Shown one piece after another: positions 27,663-37,585 of a stretch of 40,740 bases of DNA. Source of the stretch: Diaporthe sp. PMI_573 (Eukaryota > Ascomycota > Sordariomycetes > Diaporthales > Diaporthaceae). The notes beneath the pieces are model-generated. The model worked only from the letters and a program-made list of their open reading frames with translations, was not told the origin of the DNA and did not search any database. Location: the NCBI GenBank assembly GCA_021399435.1, contig JAJTUP010000181.1, positions 1 through 40,740 of the forward strand, given 5' to 3'. The position numbers and the translations under genes were made by a program. Position 1 is the first letter of the stretch, and the number at the start of each line of letters is the position of its first letter.

Positions 27663-29379
27663 TAGGGATGCCCACTTGTACGAGTACATGTACGGTACGG
27701 TACATGTACGAGAGGCCGCCGTACAATGTACAGCGACAGCCGTACATGTACGGCTTTTTGGGCTTACCCTTTTGGGACATGTTGTGGCTTCATTTGTCCA
27801 AAATTTCGTGATATTTTCAGTCATCCTCATCCTCAAATACTGTGCCCAGCTCAATAACATTCTCATCGTCAACGAAGCTCGCGATAGCTTGTCCCTCCAT
27901 TGTATCCTCCTCTTCCTGGCAGAAGTACTGCATATAGCTGTCTTCTAGCTCCTTCCATTCCTTCTCATCTAGTTGATCCCATCGTGAGCTTTTCTTGGTG
28001 TTTTTGGCGCCTTGTCTCTCGAGAACTCTGCAGTTCATCCATACAAAACATTGCCAGTCCGCTTTAACCGGTGACAGCCGGTTGCGAGCCTTCGTATGGA
28101 CGTAGTTGATAGCCGAGAAACTTCGCTCCGAGGGCACTGAATTAGCCAGAATACCAAAAATCCTTACCGCGATGGTGGTAAGCTTCGAACCCTGGGCTTC
28201 CAGACAACCCCAAGCGTCCTCTGGGCTCCATTCGCAGTCCCAAAATACGTTGTCTGCAGAGTAGAGGATACCGCGCTGGTTGCGGAAGTCATTAAACTCC
28301 TTAATAACCTCGCGATAATCACCTCTATCTGTAAGACTCTCCTTTAAGAAATCTATCACAATCTTATAGTCTTGTGCAGCCAGCTTCTCGTTAAGGGTTG
28401 CTATAGTCTCCGGCCTGAGGGCATTTGCAACAAAGTGGATAGGGTATGTCTGAGTCTCAAACCTCGCCTTCCAGATACGGTAGATATCCTCCCACGGCAC
28501 GCTTGTATATTGCTTCGAGTCTTCGATATCTTTCCAGCGAGCTTTGATACTCAGCCAACGCGGCACTACGTGGCCAATATGGGAGCGGTCAGCCTCCGAG
28601 GCGTGCTGAAACTCGCTAACGGGGGCAAGAACGCTTGTGACAGCTTCTAGCCGGTCCCAGAAGACGCCGCTGTTGATCGATTCGAGTACCGGGGGCAGAA
28701 GGACAAGCCGCTTATCCTTCTCACGGGCGATATGGACATCCTTCCGCCGGGCATAGGCACGGAGGGCGTCTCGGTTGGCCAGTACTGAGAGGAGGGCATT
28801 GTATTGGGAGCCCCATCGGGTAATTACACTATTAAGGAGAAGGAAACTTAGTAGGTATTTTAATAATAGAGTTGCTGAACTTATACCTCTTGATAAATGC
28901 CTTTGTCTTGCCGCTATATAGCGCTTTCTGGCAGGCGCGCAACCGTGATAGCTGCAGCTTTGATTTTGAGAAAAATCTCACAATGTTGGTAGCTTCCTCA
29001 AATATGGCTGCAAAGCACTCCATCAAGAGGACGTCTTTGATCAATAACTGAAGCCCGTGAGAGTCACAGAGGGAGAAGAAGCAGCTCCCTAGCTCTTTCG
29101 TCTTGCTAAGTATCTCGTGGGTTGTCCTCATCGTACTATCAGTATCAGTACAGATACTGTTAATCCGAGTCCAGTCGCTCTCGCAGATCTCTTCGAGTTG
29201 GGGCCAAATTAGATTGATATACTCCTCCGCTGTATGCTCAATATCGCCAGTATCAAACGTCTTCCAGTAGAACGCTGCTCCGTTGGGTATTTGGACCGCA
29301 ATATTGATAATCCGGTTACTAGCGATATTATCAGAGGCGTCGAAGATCAGGTTAAGGCGCGGAGCTACGCGAAGCTTCT
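27663..29379 (-). mobile_element. hAT element (hAT-3), 5' part lost
   Basis: The left end begins TAGGGATGCCC at 27663, inside the alpha/beta hydrolase. A subterminal zone follows with three perfect GTACATGTAC palindromes (27684-27693, 27700-27709, 27742-27751) plus GTACAATGTAC (27721-27731). The minus-strand transposase runs to 29379, where an LTR begins, so the transposase N-terminus and the right terminal repeat are missing. Confidence 0.75.
27817..29379 (-). pseudogene. hAT transposase (hAT-3), C-terminal two thirds, one intron
   Basis: Partial exon 29379-28887, intron 28886-28829 (GTATAA...TACTAAG...TAG, 58 nt) and exon 28828-27817. The splice joins AFIK to SVITRWGSQYNAL in frame and removes the only stop. 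Catalytic-core motifs: LIFDASDNIASN, then ICTDTDSTMRTTHE, and CFFSLCDSHGLQLLI (DUF659-like). The C-terminal dimerisation domain is at LANSVPSERSFSAINYVHTK and after. An acidic tail ends the protein. The N-terminal BED finger region is absent because the Ty3 element begins at 29380. It is distinct in sequence from hAT-1, -2 and -4. Confidence 0.8.
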
Positions 29380-29561
29380 TGATGCACCCCACGGTGCATC
29401 ACTGGTGAATTTCCCGTGAATTCACCGTGAATCCATTCGTTCACGGTGAATTCACGGTGTATTCACTGTTAATTCACCGTGTATTTATATAGTTAGGGAA
29501 TCCTCCGTGAATTCTCTGTGAATTCAGGAGGGCATCGTTTTACAATATTATTTTCCCATCA
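29380..29561 (+). repeat. 5' LTR (182 bp)
   Basis: Begins TGATGCACC-ccac-GGTGCATCA (a perfect 9-bp hairpin) and ends CCCATCA (TG...CA). It contains repeated GTGAATTCAC-type motifs and a TATATAG stretch near 29488. Compared by eye with the 3' LTR, the only difference is GAGGGCATC here against GAGGGGGCATC there. Confidence 0.95.
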
Positions 29562-29767
29562 AATGGTAGCTACAACTAGCACGCCCCCGTTGCGTGATCG
29601 CCTTGTTAAAAGGATCGGGTAGACAAACCGTCGCCATCGCTGTGTATTAATTATACGGATCGGGCTGCAGCACTCCTGTCAGCCATCGGGTCAAAGAATA
29701 CCTTTGACTAACACTCTACGTGGTCGCCAACGATTCACTGTGAATCCACCGTGAATCCACGGTGAAT
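29562..29767 (+). other. Leader between 5' LTR and gag, with possible primer-binding site
   Basis: TGGTAGCTACAAC starts two bases after the LTR and is placed where a tRNA primer-binding site (TGG...) is expected; the tRNA could not be identified. The leader ends with three more GTGAATCCA/GTGAATAT repeats (29738-29768) that run directly into the gag start codon. Confidence 0.45.
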
Positions 29768-32425
29768 ATGCCGCGGGAATCCTATAAACTCGACTCCCGC
29801 TTTGGACCTACATTCCCCCAGCCACCCGCCGACTTCCAACCAGTCAAGGAGCAGCCGCGACTATTTCGCCTTCGAGCAGCAATAGCTAAACAACCAGATA
29901 TCTTCTTGTCCTCTGTTACTCTAGAGGACCAAGATCTACTAGAAGTAGCTGCTAACTTTGCCGCTTGGCAATCGCTATACGACCGGTACTCCCAGGTCTA
30001 CAACCCGTTAAAGTCAGCAGACAAACAATTTGACTCCGCCAGAAAGTGGGTGGAAGCAAAAGGAGGAACACAAGTCCCACGGAGCTGGCTATCAAGCAGC
30101 CAACCCACGAAAATATTCACCGACAACTACCAAAATTGGCGTCTCCACAACAAACCTCTTGTCAATGCTCACCAGATACACTACCGGCTACGCCAGCTAG
30201 TGACCACCGTTGACCCAGCCGACAGACAGGTAATACTCGACGAACTGAATCCCCCTTGGTCAGCAACCCGACACACCGAGTTTCTCCAAGAGATTAGTCG
30301 TTGCGGCACCGCCCAGGATCGAGAAGTCGTGGTAAAGCGTTACTTTGACGTCGAACGTATCAACTTCGCGCCACCAACCTACAGTACTCTCGACCCAGCG
30401 GATACGACCTCACAACAATTAACAACAACAACCCAAGTCTCTGAGGAACCGGAAATGGGGGGGACCTCTCAAAACCCCCAAAACCCATCGGGTTCGCCTT
30501 CAAACACCGAGGGACGTTCAGGGTCGCATTCAGTATCTCCCGAAGGAATCCGAGACGACACCGAAAGTATCGGTACCCAGGTACCCCGGACGGCCACGCC
30601 CCAATTCCCGAGCCAAGGAATGGACCCCCCAGCCCCGGGGTCAGTCGAAGAGTATCTCCAATCGGACGAGATAACCATCCTCCTAGGAAGTTTGATAAAC
30701 CCTGATCAGCGTGCCGCAACAAGAATACTGCTCTCTAAGGCCTTCCGAGCCGGGCAATCACGGACATCTCTCCCTGCCCAAGCTTCCGGGGTGTTTACAC
30801 CAGCACATCCCGGCAGGACGGACGCGGCACCTCCAAGGCAGCCGCCACGGCCCTTTAACCAGGGGCCCGGCCGAACTATTCGGCCCGTGCCCACGAGAGC
30901 CCAGCCGGAACCACCCAATCCGCCGGCTGCTTCAGGAGCAAACCCGGGAGCACCACCGCGAGAAAGGAGCAGTCAACGCCATGATGAAGACGACGACCCC
31001 CATGTCTACTACACCCACCAACCGTCAGAGGACGGCTGGCCAGGTTCACGCAGCCAAGGGCCCGGAGATCCACCGGACGACCCGTACTACGACGAGCTCT
31101 CCTACTTCCGAGCCGATAAGGAATTCAAGGATACCAACATAGGGCGATTCGAGCCTTATGAAAACTGGAGTAATTTCCCCGAACTCTTGCAAGTATCGAA
31201 GGTAGATGGGAAAGTGATTGTATGGAAAGACCCCCAGGGCTTTATTGATCGATGTGAGATATACATCCGCCAAGACAGCCATCGAGCTGCATGGCTCAGT
31301 TACAACCTGCCCTCCTGCCTGTCAGGAATAGCCCATCCGTGGTTCTGGACCACTCTCGACGGTTCAGAACGGGCTTCTCTTACCAGCCCTACGCCGGGAG
31401 TATGGGACCGTTGGAAGAAATACCTCCTGGAAAACTTCCAAATCCCGCGGGATACCGCGGAGACCATCCTTCACCAACAGCGTTACTCCCGCACAGACGC
31501 CTATGGCAACCGCAATGTGCAGGAGTACACCCAGCGCGTCCGCCGATTTACCCTCCTCGCGGAGCAACCTCCATCCTTCGTGGCACGGAACATGTGGGAC
31601 CAGATCGACAAGGCTCTGGTGATCCCATATTTTGACCGACCGCCAGTAGGGTACGACTCCCGCAAATTCGAGACATCGCTCCGCGACAAACAAGAGACGT
31701 GGCATTTGTGGGAAAAGGACCGTATGAAATTCCGGCCGCTACCAGCGCAAATCCGTGGAGGCCCACTTCACCACGCACCCGCCGGCCACAACCAACCGGC
31801 CCTACCCCCGATACACATCAACATTCCTAACCTCTACCCTAGACGACAAGAGGATACGCGGAATCGCCCTACTCAGCCGAACCCGCGACCTGCAGATTTC
31901 GTTTCGGATGACACGTACCGGAACATGACGCCGGAGCAACGGCGAAAGCTGATGGAAGCCCGACGAGCAGTGAGAGAGGGCTGGCAGCAGAGGGTCGGGC
32001 CAGCCCAGCAGCGACCCAAGCTGCTCACCAATGCAGCGGACCAGGAACCCCAAAGGGACCGTCGCCCTCAGGACAGGGCCCCCGGGGCCCTCCGCCTGCG
32101 GCGAAGATTTGGTCAAAGGGACAACCAAGGCAACGTCAGCGGCCAGAAGATGGTCCTGGCCGTTCGCCTTGGCGCCTGGGTACTGGATCGACTAGATGCT
32201 GGTCTCTTGGTCGGCCAGGAATTCATGGTGCCGCACCAAGTGGACGTGTTGAACAGCTCGGGCGAGATCGCGTTCGGATGTTTCGGCGGCGCCACGGTGG
32301 ATGCCGCTATCTTTGCCAAGGTTCCTGAAAGGACTCATGTGGTAAGAGCAGCCGCAAACACTATAATTCCGCCGCGATCCCATCGCATCGTTCCCGTCTT
32401 TACCGGGAACTTGGAAAAACAGTAG
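29768..32425 (+). CDS. Gag polyprotein with protease remnant
   Basis: About 885 aa from ATG 29768; the frame is open from a GTG two codons earlier. Residues about 1-215 form an unusual N-terminal domain of unknown type. Then comes a Pro/Ser/Thr/Gln-rich linker, and a capsid-like region from about 470 to 650 (FEPYENWSNFPELLQ, HPWFWTTLDG, RYSRTDAYGNRNVQEYTQRV). No CCHC knuckle follows. The tail AWVLDRLDAGLLVGQEFMVP ... PPRSHRIVPVF is the C-terminal half of a retropepsin, but the catalytic D-T/S-G half is missing, so an internal deletion near 32100-32160 is likely. It ends at TAG 32423-32425. Confidence 0.75.
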   Translation: MPRESYKLDSRFGPTFPQPPADFQPVKEQPRLFRLRAAIAKQPDIFLSSVTLEDQDLLEVAANFAAWQSLYDRYSQVYNPLKSADKQFDSARKWVEAKGGTQVPRSWLSSSQPTKIFTDNYQNWRLHNKPLVNAHQIHYRLRQLVTTVDPADRQVILDELNPPWSATRHTEFLQEISRCGTAQDREVVVKRYFDVERINFAPPTYSTLDPADTTSQQLTTTTQVSEEPEMGGTSQNPQNPSGSPSNTEGRSGSHSVSPEGIRDDTESIGTQVPRTATPQFPSQGMDPPAPGSVEEYLQSDEITILLGSLINPDQRAATRILLSKAFRAGQSRTSLPAQASGVFTPAHPGRTDAAPPRQPPRPFNQGPGRTIRPVPTRAQPEPPNPPAASGANPGAPPRERSSQRHDEDDDPHVYYTHQPSEDGWPGSRSQGPGDPPDDPYYDELSYFRADKEFKDTNIGRFEPYENWSNFPELLQVSKVDGKVIVWKDPQGFIDRCEIYIRQDSHRAAWLSYNLPSCLSGIAHPWFWTTLDGSERASLTSPTPGVWDRWKKYLLENFQIPRDTAETILHQQRYSRTDAYGNRNVQEYTQRVRRFTLLAEQPPSFVARNMWDQIDKALVIPYFDRPPVGYDSRKFETSLRDKQETWHLWEKDRMKFRPLPAQIRGGPLHHAPAGHNQPALPPIHINIPNLYPRRQEDTRNRPTQPNPRPADFVSDDTYRNMTPEQRRKLMEARRAVREGWQQRVGPAQQRPKLLTNAADQEPQRDRRPQDRAPGALRLRRRFGQRDNQGNVSGQKMVLAVRLGAWVLDRLDAGLLVGQEFMVPHQVDVLNSSGEIAFGCFGGATVDAAIFAKVPERTHVVRAAANTIIPPRSHRIVPVFTGNLEKQ

Positions 32426-35400
32426 CCTTCTTGTTTAGGCCCGAACAAGAAGGCTGGGTGAACAGCCTAGTGGGCCGACAAACATGCGGAGTCATGGCGG
32501 TAAACCAGTCGCCGTACCCAATACGCATCCGAAGAAACTCTCGCCTCGGAATCCTATCACCATTCGTTTCAGAACACATGAGTCCCACCAGCTGGAAGCT
32601 GGGGAGTACAGGCTGTCGTGGAATCGATGGCCCATCCACCAACGAACAATCTATTGCCCTTCTCTAAGACATTCGACCCGACCAATCTCTTAAACACTCT
32701 GGCCGGTTCGCACGACATCCAAACCAAGGACGGCACAACTGCTCCTCCAGGAGCGGAGCCAGACGCCGAACACCTCGAAACATTGCCTGAACGCGAGATC
32801 TCGGAGTTCCGCGAACACTTAAGACCAGACGGCAAACTAGGCATCTCCAAGTCAAAGGACCTACCGGAGACGAAATTGCCGAACGGAGTCCACGTGTACA
32901 ACGGCTCGCTCCAGTTCCTCGATAACGCCGGGAAACTAGTAGAGGAATTTCGAGATATCTTCGAAGACAATGGACCGATCGACATCCCAGAAGACCACCA
33001 GATGAGAATACCACTGGCAGAAGGATGGCAGAAACACAAAATTGGTAAAAGACCATACTACTCCAGCGAAGAAGACCGGAAACTCATCGATGAACTCATG
33101 GACGGCCTTCACGCAAAAGGTAGAGCTGAGTGGGTTAACACGGCCACCCCATTTGGCTCGCCCATCTTCGTGGTTTGGAGGACAGTACACGGTCAGCGTA
33201 AAGGCAGAATTGTGGTAGATCTTAGGGCGCTCAACAAGGTTACTGTGCCCGACGCATACCCACTGCCTCTTCAATCCGAGGTCATTCGGAAGATACGAGG
33301 CAAGGCCTACCTCTCGGTAGTAGACGCCAGCTTGTTCTTCTATCAATTCATGGTCTATCCTCCGCACCAGGATCGATTCACCGTGGTGAGCCACCGCGGG
33401 CAAGAACGGTTCAAGGTAGCCATCATGGGTTTCCGCAATTCGCCGGCGCATGTACAGCGTTACATGGATCACCTGCTGCGACCGCACCGCGCCTTCGCAA
33501 CAGCGTTCATCGACGACATGATCGTATTTTCGGACTCCGCTGCCGAGCACATCCGTCACCTACGCACCGTCTTCAAACTCTTCCAAGACAAAACATTCCC
33601 TGTCTTCTAAGAAATCCTTCCTTGGCTACCCCTCCGTGGAACTACTCGGATTCCGCGTCGACGGACTCGGCCTATACAACACATCAGACCGCATCAAAAC
33701 CATCCGCGAACTTCGGTTCCCGGCTACACTCCAACAATTGGAAAAGTTCATCGGTCTGGCCGGATATCTCAGACACCTAATACCCCGGTATAGTCAACGG
33801 GTAAACCCGCTCCAACGCCGAAAGACAGCGATGTTGTCCGTAGCTCGCACCGACGGAAAATTGCCTAAGGGCAGCTCACGAAAACAGTACACCCGACGGG
33901 CGGACTTCACGCCAACGAAGGAGGAACTGAATGCCTTCACCGACCTGCAGGCCGCCCTAACAGGACCGAACGCATTGTTTCACCAAGACCCCGACCGCCC
34001 GCTATTCATCCAGCTGGATGCCTCCAAGGAGGTCGGCTTCTCAGGAATATGCTTCCAGCTCGCCGACGGACAGACCTGGGACGGCAAGTCGCCTATCCCA
34101 CGCGCATGGATACGCCCCGTCCTATATCTCAGCAAGACACTCAACACCGCGGAAAGGAAATATTGGCCAACAGAATTGGAAGTGGCATGTCTTGTCTGGC
34201 TCGTCCGCAAGCTCCGTACAATCATCGGATCCAACCGGGTACAACCGGTCCACATCCTCACCGACCACGCCGCAACAGTCGGGATCGTCAACCAAAACCT
34301 CCATGGAGACCGTGGACAAAACCAAAATGAACCTCAAATTGGTGCTGGCCTCCGAATACCTTAGCCAGCACCAACTTGACGTCCATCACATCCCCGGCAC
34401 TACGAACATCATCGCCGACGCCCTGTCCCGCCTCCGACTTACCAACAGCCAGTCGAAGATGAGGGAGTCCTGGACAACCTTCTTGAATTCGCCATACATT
34501 CAATGTCTGAAACCAAAATCGATCCGGATTTCAAGGAACAACTACTCGCTGCCTACTCAGAACACAAGCGGTGGTCTCAGATCATCCAACAACTGCGACA
34601 ATCCGACTCAGAGGCCAAGCTCCCGTTCACCCTGGACGGACGTGGTCTCTTTGTACTTAAGGGAATTCACCGGGAAGCACCGACTTTGTATACCGTCCCC
34701 AGTCGCTGACACACTGATCGCCGAGGCACACGACTCCAAACACCACTTTGGGGTAGACCGGGTCTACCATGACCTCACCGACCTCTACGTGATCAAGAAC
34801 TGCAAGCGCAAAATCGCCCACTACATAGACAATTGCCCCGTGTGCTCGGTGAACCGCAACGACAATCAAAAACCCCTAGGCGAGATGCAACCCATACTCT
34901 CACCACCAACACCGTTCCATACAATATCTATTGACTTCGTCACAAGCCTGCCCGATGTACCCGCTGCGCTCACCCCGTGGCAACTGCCACGGGCGCCCTT
35001 CTTCGACGCCTTCATGTCTGTGACGGACAAATACAGCAAAGCGTCCCTTATCATACCGGGCAACGCAATATACACAGCCACCGATTGGGCCACCATCATG
35101 CTTCGAACCCTCTACCTCTCCAACTGGGGAATTCCTAAGCGAATCATCTCGGATAGGGACCGGAAATTCATGTCCGAATTCTGGCAAGGCCTTTGGCAGC
35201 ACCTCCAGACCAAGCTCCTGTTCTCCACGGCTTGGCATCCACAAACCGACGGGCAATCAGAGGTTAAGAATAGGACAGTCGAAATTGCCATACGTATGTG
35301 GGCAACCACAAACCCCGACAGCGAGTGGACTGACATTATACCGTCCCTGCAATTCAACCTCAACAACGCGTATAATCGGGCTACCAAATGCACGGCGAAC

Positions 35401-36309
35401 CAACTGCTATACGGATTCAACCCGTCCCAGCTAAGCTCGCTGGCGGACGAATGCCCACCATTGCTCCGCGAGATGTACCAGGAGGAAGCCCAAATTGCTA
35501 TCGCCGAGGCCCAGATGGCAGCCAAAATGCAATACGACCATAAACACCGGCGAAAACAGTTCCATCCGGGGGACTGGGTGTACATATCCTTAGGCAAAGG
35601 GTATAACCTACCAGGGCACCCTCCGCGAAAATTCTCCCAGCAGCGGATGGGACCAGTCCAAGTACAGGAGAAGGTGGGCGTACTAGCATACAAACTGCGG
35701 CTCCCACCACACATCAACGCTCACGACGTGGTTTCCGTGACGCAGTTGTCACCAGCACAGCCTCCAGCCTCGGACCCATACCACCGAGACCCCCCTTTTG
35801 GGGAGGCCGTGGAAGTAGAGGACGACCAGGGCGAAGGACTAGAGGCATTCAAACACTACGAAGTCGAGCGGATCATCCAGAGACGGGACCGCAAGGTTGG
35901 GAGAGGTGCTACCACGGTCGAGTACCTCATCAAGTGGGCGGACCACCCAAACCAGTACAACGTCTGGATGCCCGCTAAGCACATGCGGGCCGCGGAGCTG
36001 ATTCAGGACTTCGAGGCACGGAGGGCACAAATGGCAGCCCTCCGTCAGCGTGCCCACGGCCTCGAAGCAAGGGAGCCACCATTGCCCAAGCCAGGCGAAG
36101 TCATCACCCCCCGAGGACCGCGTAAGGTCCTCGACCGTGTCGACCAGGACGCGTCGCCGGCCAACCGGCCGGCGACAGCAAACAAAAGGGGACCACGGCA
36201 GGGACAAGGCCAAGGTGCCCAAGGGACCATGTCAGACGGCCATGCTGCCGTCGACCCGTCGCTCAGTCGAAACGCACGGGCCAATCGTAGGGCGGCAAGG
36301 CGCGTGTAA
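32410..36309 (+). pseudogene. Pol: RT, RNase H, integrase and chromodomain, multiply frameshifted
   Basis: Coding pieces lie in changing frames, with switches near 32415, 32625, 33595, 34305, 34450 and 34670. RT: GRIVVDLRALNKVTVPDAYP, SVVDASLFFYQF, and the active site AFIDDMIVFS (about 33505). RNase H: FIQLDASKEVG (about 34010), a conserved Glu near 34180, and ILTDHAATVG; the last acid is in HHIPGTTNIIADALSR. Integrase: HHCC zinc finger (HHFGVDRVYHDL ... CPVC), catalytic ISIDFVTSLP, SDRDRKFMSEF and QTDGQSEVKNRT, all in the long last frame. A chromodomain follows at about 35850-36000 (YEVERIIQ ... YLIKWADHP ... VWMPAKHM). A Pro/Arg-rich tail ends at 36309. Some switches sit at short A runs, so assembly error is possible. 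Confidence 0.85.
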
Positions 36310-36590
36310 ACAATTCACCGTCAACACACGGTGAATTCACACGCGACCCAAGCAACCACCCACCGCCTTCCTCACCGTCTTGTCGTGAATTCACAGCGCA
36401 TTCCCATACCATTCACGAACACTGCTCACCATCTGCTCCGCCTGTCTGTACCACGCTGCCCGCCCTGTACCATCACGGCTTGCCCGCCCGTCCAAACCTC
36501 ACGCCCGTCAGCGGCGACGAACCATCCTCGCATAAGCCGCAACAAGTTGCCGACCAGCCCGCGTTGCCACGGCCCTCCCGCCATTCGGTC
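36310..36590 (+). other. Spacer after pol with more GTGAATTCAC repeats
   Basis: Contains AATTCACCGTCAACACACGG+TGAATTCAC (36311-36340), CGTGAATTCACAGCGCATTC (36384-36403) and CATTCACGAAC. These echo the LTR and leader motifs. No independent gene recognised. Confidence 0.5.
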
Positions 36591-36593
36591 TGA

Positions 36594-37220
36594 ACCATAC
36601 CCACGACACTCCCACGTCCAGAGACCCCGGCGTGGACCAGCCTCGTCGAAGCCGCCGACGAGTATCGTCGCCTGGTGGCCGAGCCGTGCAAGGCCGGCAA
36701 ACTCTCCCTCCAAGGGTACCGTTGGGCTGCGTACTTGTACGGCGGCGGAGAAACAGGTGTGTCGCTTCGAACGTACACCACGACCGGCCGATACGACAGC
36801 CTGTTGGCTCGCCGAACCGGCGGCTGCGCGGCGTTCCGACAATCTCTCCACGACGAAGGCTACAACGGCCTGCCTGACCGCGATGTTGAGTGCAACATCT
36901 ACGTACCTCGCGACATTCTGCCCGACTTCCCCATTGGCCGAGCCATCCCCGAGTACCTGGCGCAGGAATACATCCACCAGTACCCAATCCCGCGATGGGT
37001 CGACCGCAACAGCCCGCTGTACCGCGGCTGGAAGCTTTGGCGCCCACCCATGGAAGGGCGAGCAAACAGTCGCGGAGCTCCCACTAACCAGCGAAGCAGA
37101 CCAGGCGTACATGCCAACCACCTCCTGCCCCCGAATACTACCACCCAAGCCTATACCTACACCATCAACACAATAGGTTTCACTCTGGTTTCGCTGCCTT
37201 TTCAGGACATTACTGCGTGA
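36594..37220 (+). CDS. Third ORF between pol and 3' LTR, unknown function
   Basis: Open frame of about 208 codons after an in-frame TGA (36591), with no ATG near its beginning; the nearest alternative start is a GTG at 36675. The encoded text looks like a real globular protein: EYRRLVAEPCKAGKLSLQGY, then YLYGGGETGVSLRTYTTTGR, and YVPRDILPDFPIGRAIPEYL with several Trp and Tyr residues. Composition is balanced and unlike the antisense frames. It occupies the position where env or extra genes sit in other Ty3 elements, but no signal peptide, membrane span or furin-like site is visible. No family is recognised. Expression would need splicing, frameshifting or a non-AUG start, or the start has been lost. 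Confidence 0.4.
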   Translation, partial: TIPTTLPRPETPAWTSLVEAADEYRRLVAEPCKAGKLSLQGYRWAAYLYGGGETGVSLRTYTTTGRYDSLLARRTGGCAAFRQSLHDEGYNGLPDRDVECNIYVPRDILPDFPIGRAIPEYLAQEYIHQYPIPRWVDRNSPLYRGWKLWRPPMEGRANSRGAPTNQRSRPGVHANHLLPPNTTTQAYTYTINTIGFTLVSLPFQDITA

Positions 37221-37266
37221 ATTCCTTGTGAATTCATCTACCCCCTTTTTTTTCATCACATACTCT

Positions 37267-37340
37267 GGATGAACTTAGCTAGGGGTCAACGAGAAGGGGC
37301 TTCGCCCGACGTGGCTACATGAACCCCTCGGAGTTCATCC
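37267..37340 (+). other. Extended stem-loop upstream of 3' LTR
   Basis: GGATGAACT (37267-37275) pairs with AGTTCATCC (37332-37340), and AGGGGT (37281-37286) pairs with ACCCCT (37323-37328). An inner GGGC-ttc-GCCC hairpin lies at 37297-37307. It is located in the element's 3' untranslated region, about 60 nt before the LTR. It may be an RNA element for packaging or priming; function unknown. Confidence 0.5.
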
Positions 37341-37390
37341 GCCCGTTGGTTGCATATACCGGATGGACTTGGGTGGAGCCAAGTCATTTT

Positions 37391-37401
37391 GAGCGAGGAA
37401 T
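37391..37401 (+). other. Possible polypurine tract
   Basis: GAGCGAGGAAT directly before the 3' LTR. It is purine-rich at the position where plus-strand priming is expected, but short and interrupted. Confidence 0.35.
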
Positions 37402-37585
37402 TGATGCACCCCACGGTGCATCACTGGTGAATTTCCCGTGAATTCACCGTGAATCCATTCGTTCACGGTGAATTCACGGTGTATTCACTGTTAATTCACC
37501 GTGTATTTATATAGTTAGGGAATCCTCCGTGAATTCTCTGTGAATTCAGGAGGGGGCATCGTTTTACAATATTATTTTCCCATCA
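37402..37585 (+). repeat. 3' LTR (184 bp)
   Basis: Same sequence as the 5' LTR apart from two extra G residues near 37552-37556. Begins TGATGCACC and ends CCCATCA. Directly followed by a hAT transposase fragment. Confidence 0.95.

Larger units (their letters stand above)
29380..37585 (+). mobile_element. Ty3/gypsy LTR retrotransposon with chromodomain (chromovirus-like), defective
   Basis: 8.2 kb between two LTRs (29380-29561 and 37402-37585). Internal order: leader, long gag with protease remnant, RT, RNase H, integrase, chromodomain, then an extra ORF before the 3' LTR. The integrase-last order and the chromodomain place it with chromoviruses. Pol contains about six frame changes. The 5-bp flanks (cttct on the left, attat on the right) do not match, and the two sides adjoin two different hAT transposases. 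Confidence 0.88.

Noticed and set aside
29380..29561. Short regularly spaced repeats resembling a CRISPR array
   Set aside because: The repeats are palindromic GTGAATTCAC variants of irregular spacing inside an LTR that has an identical partner 8 kb away; context is eukaryotic.
29562..29600. Assigning a specific tRNA primer to the Ty3 primer-binding site
   Set aside because: The candidate TGG-start sequence is present but I could not match it to a tRNA 3' end with confidence.
36426..37256. 277-codon antisense ORF opposite the third Ty3 ORF
   Set aside because: Composition (Gly/Val/Ala/Ser-rich, few motifs) looks like a shadow of a GC-rich sense frame; the sense frame reads as a more plausible protein.
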